Part shown: piece after piece, positions 13,485-15,540 of the stretch
How positions within the stretch are numbered: the stretch's first letter is position 1
How the letters are laid out: the number at the start of each line of letters is the position of its first letter
Source: DATEMK01 sp035275625
Lineage (GTDB): Bacteria > Bacteroidota > Bacteroidia > AKYH767-A > OLB10
Direction: 5' to 3'
NCBI GenBank assembly: GCA_035275625.1
Contig: DATEMK010000324.1
Coordinates: forward strand, 1 to 15,540
DNA length: 15,540 nt
The notes under the pieces: model-generated
The model's database searches: none
Seen by the model: the letters and a program-made list of their open reading frames with translations, nothing else
Told to the model about the DNA's origin: nothing
Translations under genes and position numbers: made by a program

Positions 13485-14321
13485 ATGTCAACTACAGCAA
13501 CAATTTCAGCCGCTGATGTAAACAAGCTGCGCCAGATGACCGGTGCGGGAATGATGGATTGCAAAAAAGCTTTGATGGAAGCTGGCGGAGATTTTGAAAA
13601 AGCAATTGATGAGCTTCGCAAAAAAGGCCAGAAGGTGGCGGCAAGCCGCGCAGACCGCGAAGCAAAAGAAGGCTATATCATTGCAAAAACAAATGCGGAT
13701 GCTACCAAAGGATATTTGGTTGCAATAAGCTGCGAAACAGATTTCGTTGCTAAAAGCCCGGACTTTATAAAATTTCCAAACGAGGTTTTGGAACTTGCAA
13801 TGAAAAACAACCCTGCCGGTGTGGAAGCATTGAAAGCATTACCCATGGACGGAGTTACGGTAGGAGATAAATTGATTGACCTTGTCGGAAAAATTGGGGA
13901 GAAAATTGAAATCACCCGATATGAAGTTATTGAAGCTCCGAAAGTGGTTATCTATATTCATCCGGGAAACCGTGTGGTTTCTATGGTTGGATTGTCCACA
14001 GCCACAGCGCCTGATGAAACAGGAAAAGATGTTGCCATGCAGATTGCAGCCATGAACCCGGTTGCAATTGACAAAGATGACGTTGATCAGAAAACTTTAG
14101 ACCGCGAAATTGAAATCGGAAAAGAGCAGGCTCGTGCTGAAGGAAAACCTGAGGCGATGATTGAAAAAATCGCTATGGGCAAGCTGAATAAATTTTATAC
14201 AGAATCCACTTTGCTCAACCAGGCTTTTATTAAGGAAGACAAGAAAACCATTCGTCAATATTTGGATGAAGTTGAAAAAGGTTTGACGGTGAAGGTTTTT
14301 AAAAGAGTGCAGATTGGATAA
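13485..14321 (+). CDS. tsf: Elongation factor Ts
   Basis: Guanine nucleotide exchange factor that recycles EF-Tu from GDP to GTP during translation. It has 278 residues (E. coli 283). The N-terminal UBA-like domain is clear (VNKLRQMTGAGMMDCKKALMEAGGDFEKAIDELRKKG, residues 13-49). The TDFV motif, which inserts beside the EF-Tu nucleotide site, is at 85-88. The C-terminal region (LLNQAFIKEDKKTIRQYLDE) is typical. It follows rpsB in the conserved rpsB-tsf order and is the last gene before a strong terminator. Its start has a canonical Shine-Dalgarno, unlike its neighbours. Confidence 0.97.
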   Translation: MSTTATISAADVNKLRQMTGAGMMDCKKALMEAGGDFEKAIDELRKKGQKVAASRADREAKEGYIIAKTNADATKGYLVAISCETDFVAKSPDFIKFPNEVLELAMKNNPAGVEALKALPMDGVTVGDKLIDLVGKIGEKIEITRYEVIEAPKVVIYIHPGNRVVSMVGLSTATAPDETGKDVAMQIAAMNPVAIDKDDVDQKTLDREIEIGKEQARAEGKPEAMIEKIAMGKLNKFYTESTLLNQAFIKEDKKTIRQYLDEVEKGLTVKVFKRVQIG

Positions 14322-14340
14322 TCATTAGCTATAATAATCT

Positions 14341-14372
14341 AAACCGCTTCGGGATTCCGGGGCGGTTTTTTT
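14341..14372 (+). terminator. Intrinsic terminator of the ribosomal cluster
   Basis: AAACCGC (14341-14347) pairs with GCGGTTT (14362-14368), with further CGG/CCG pairing inside, and seven T residues run from 14366 to 14372. It lies 20 nt after the tsf stop codon, a textbook Rho-independent terminator. On the minus strand no T tract follows the stem, so it probably acts only in the forward direction. Confidence 0.85.
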
Positions 14373-14391
14373 ATTGCTTTTCATATTCGAA

Positions 14392-15540
14392 TTAGTAAGG
14401 AATCGTGTACGATAATTTCAAAGCAAATTCCCTTCCCTTTCCCGGAGTGGGTGAGCGCATAATGCTGTAAGCAGGCAGGAATAATTCGTTTTCATCCGTC
14501 ACATTATAAATTCCAAACCGGGCTGAAAAGTTTTTTACAAATAAATTTTCTTTTGCCACTGAAATATTTATTAAAGCAAACGCATGATGAAGCGAATACT
14601 GCATTGCACCTTCATCGTTCATTCCTGAAATTGCATAACGCGGTCCGTAAAAACTAAGCGTGCCGCCAAGAATAATTCCGTGATTCAATTTCCGGTTGCC
14701 AAATAAATTTATTTTATGAACGGCAAAACCCAGCAGCGCATCATGATTGGTCTGCACTTCGTAATCCGGGATAATGCTTTCTTTATTTAATGGCGAGTAA
14801 AAGGAATAATTAGCGCCCACAAACCCGTTTTTGGTTTTATATCTCCATTCTGTTTCAACACCTTTTGTTCCCATTTTTTCAAGATTCGTATAACCATCAT
14901 CGTCAATTGATTCATCGTAATAAAAAACAATGATGTCATTTGTTTCAATTCTGAAAAAATTCATGCTGCCGGAAATTTTATCACTGAAACGGTAGCCTGT
15001 TTCCATTTCCCAAACAGTTGTGTTTTCCGGCTTGATAGAAGGATTCACATCAATATTCATGATATTGGGCGAACGGAAGGCCTTGCTGAATAAAATTTTT
15101 GCGTGAAAATCATCCACCACTTTGGTGATTGCAATGCGCGGAACAAACGAACTGTTATACATGCTGTTGTTATTATACCTTGCACCCATTGCCACGTTTA
15201 CAATTCTTGATTTCACCATTGCCTGGCCGAAAATTGCATAGTCAGAATAAGAAAGACGGTCGGATTGATTGGAATAGAAAACCTGCTCTTCCATTCTTGT
15301 TTTGCCGTAATCAGTATAATACTCAAACCCTCCGTTAAAATTTATATTCTGTGTGGCTGCGTATTCAAGTGTACCCCGCCCGGTGAGTTTTTCCGACAAA
15401 ATATGAAACGGTGACAACTCATCATTCAAAGCACCACCATCATTCGACCAGGGGGATTGTTTCTTATATTCCACTTCAGGAACAAAAAATAAATTTTTTA
15501 AAAGCATAAATTTATTTTGCACATTAAAATGAAACGAATT
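14392..15540 (-). CDS. TonB-dependent receptor, C-terminal beta-barrel part (5' end outside window)
   Basis: Outer-membrane receptor for active uptake of a large substrate, energised by TonB. The reading frame is still open at 15540, so the plug domain and signal peptide lie beyond the window. A GTG codon at 15520-15522 is internal, not the start. The visible 383 residues alternate aromatic and polar strands. They contain the family segment LFSKAFRSPNIMNIDVNPSIKPENTTVWEMETGYRF, where 'FRSP' and 'KPE...WE.E.G' are typical of siderophore and vitamin B12-type receptors. The product ends in SYTIPY, with the terminal aromatic residue expected for barrel insertion. It converges on tsf, separated by the terminator. 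The substrate cannot be told from this part. Confidence 0.9.
   Translation of the reverse strand, partial: NSFHFNVQNKFMLLKNLFFVPEVEYKKQSPWSNDGGALNDELSPFHILSEKLTGRGTLEYAATQNINFNGGFEYYTDYGKTRMEEQVFYSNQSDRLSYSDYAIFGQAMVKSRIVNVAMGARYNNNSMYNSSFVPRIAITKVVDDFHAKILFSKAFRSPNIMNIDVNPSIKPENTTVWEMETGYRFSDKISGSMNFFRIETNDIIVFYYDESIDDDGYTNLEKMGTKGVETEWRYKTKNGFVGANYSFYSPLNKESIIPDYEVQTNHDALLGFAVHKINLFGNRKLNHGIILGGTLSFYGPRYAISGMNDEGAMQYSLHHAFALINISVAKENLFVKNFSARFGIYNVTDENELFLPAYSIMRSPTPGKGREFALKLSYTIPY

Noticed and set aside
15520..15522. GTG codon as the start of the TonB-dependent receptor
   Set aside because: The frame stays open to the window edge, the residues upstream continue a barrel strand, and a receptor without signal peptide and plug would not be functional. 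It is treated as an internal valine.
1..15540. CRISPR arrays, tRNA/rRNA genes, insertion sequences, prophage or defence genes
   Set aside because: I looked on both strands and found no equally spaced long direct repeats, tRNA-like sequence, transposase, integrase or known defence domain. The window is mainly conserved core genome, and I do not see a novel multi-gene system beyond the lipoprotein/barrel pair.

Overview
The window reads as a chromosomal segment from a member of the Bacteroidota, probably an environmental Sphingobacteriales/Chitinophagales/Flavobacteriia-like lineage that I cannot name more precisely. The evidence is a type IX secretion (T9SS) C-terminal sorting domain, a Bacteroidota-type lipoprotein, a TonB-dependent receptor, TAnnTTTG-type promoters, and mostly Shine-Dalgarno-free starts. 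Two more points agree: the gene order atpB-E-F-H-A-G without atpD/atpC, and the dispersed palindrome (minus strand GTCATGCCGAAC...) common in this phylum.

Layout. Positions 1-461 are non-coding and carry short palindromes and dispersed repeat debris. A secreted metzincin protease with a T9SS sorting signal follows (462-2717), then a terminator-like inverted repeat. Next come a large lipoprotein (2808-4919) and, 4 nt downstream, a probable outer-membrane beta-barrel protein (4924-6177). These two look like a co-translated cell-envelope pair of unknown function. The ATP synthase operon runs on the minus strand from 11416 down to 6226: atpB (a), atpE (c), atpF (b), atpH (delta), atpA (alpha), atpG (gamma). 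The beta and epsilon genes are absent and must lie elsewhere.

A 195-bp divergent promoter region (11417-11611) separates the ATP synthase operon from the plus-strand ribosomal cluster rplM-rpsI-rpsB-tsf (11612-14321), which ends at a strong intrinsic terminator (14341-14372). A TonB-dependent receptor gene on the minus strand (14392 to beyond 15540) is cut by the window end, leaving only its C-terminal barrel.

Most of this is conserved housekeeping DNA and I see no defence island, CRISPR array, phage or transposase. The most unusual signal is in the spacers. Six of them (2718-2807, 7108-7209, 8788-8853, 9928-10042, 10292-10321, 12458-12520) hold a different short word repeated two to four times. 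In five the period is about 7-9 nt; in the first it is 16 nt. In three of them the words are followed by their approximate inverted complement. A seventh spacer (13382-13484) holds a long perfect inverted repeat. Other points of interest are a strong Shine-Dalgarno before tsf in an otherwise SD-less setting, a histidine-rich exported N-terminal extension on ATP synthase subunit a, and a low-complexity charged tail on ribosomal protein uS2.
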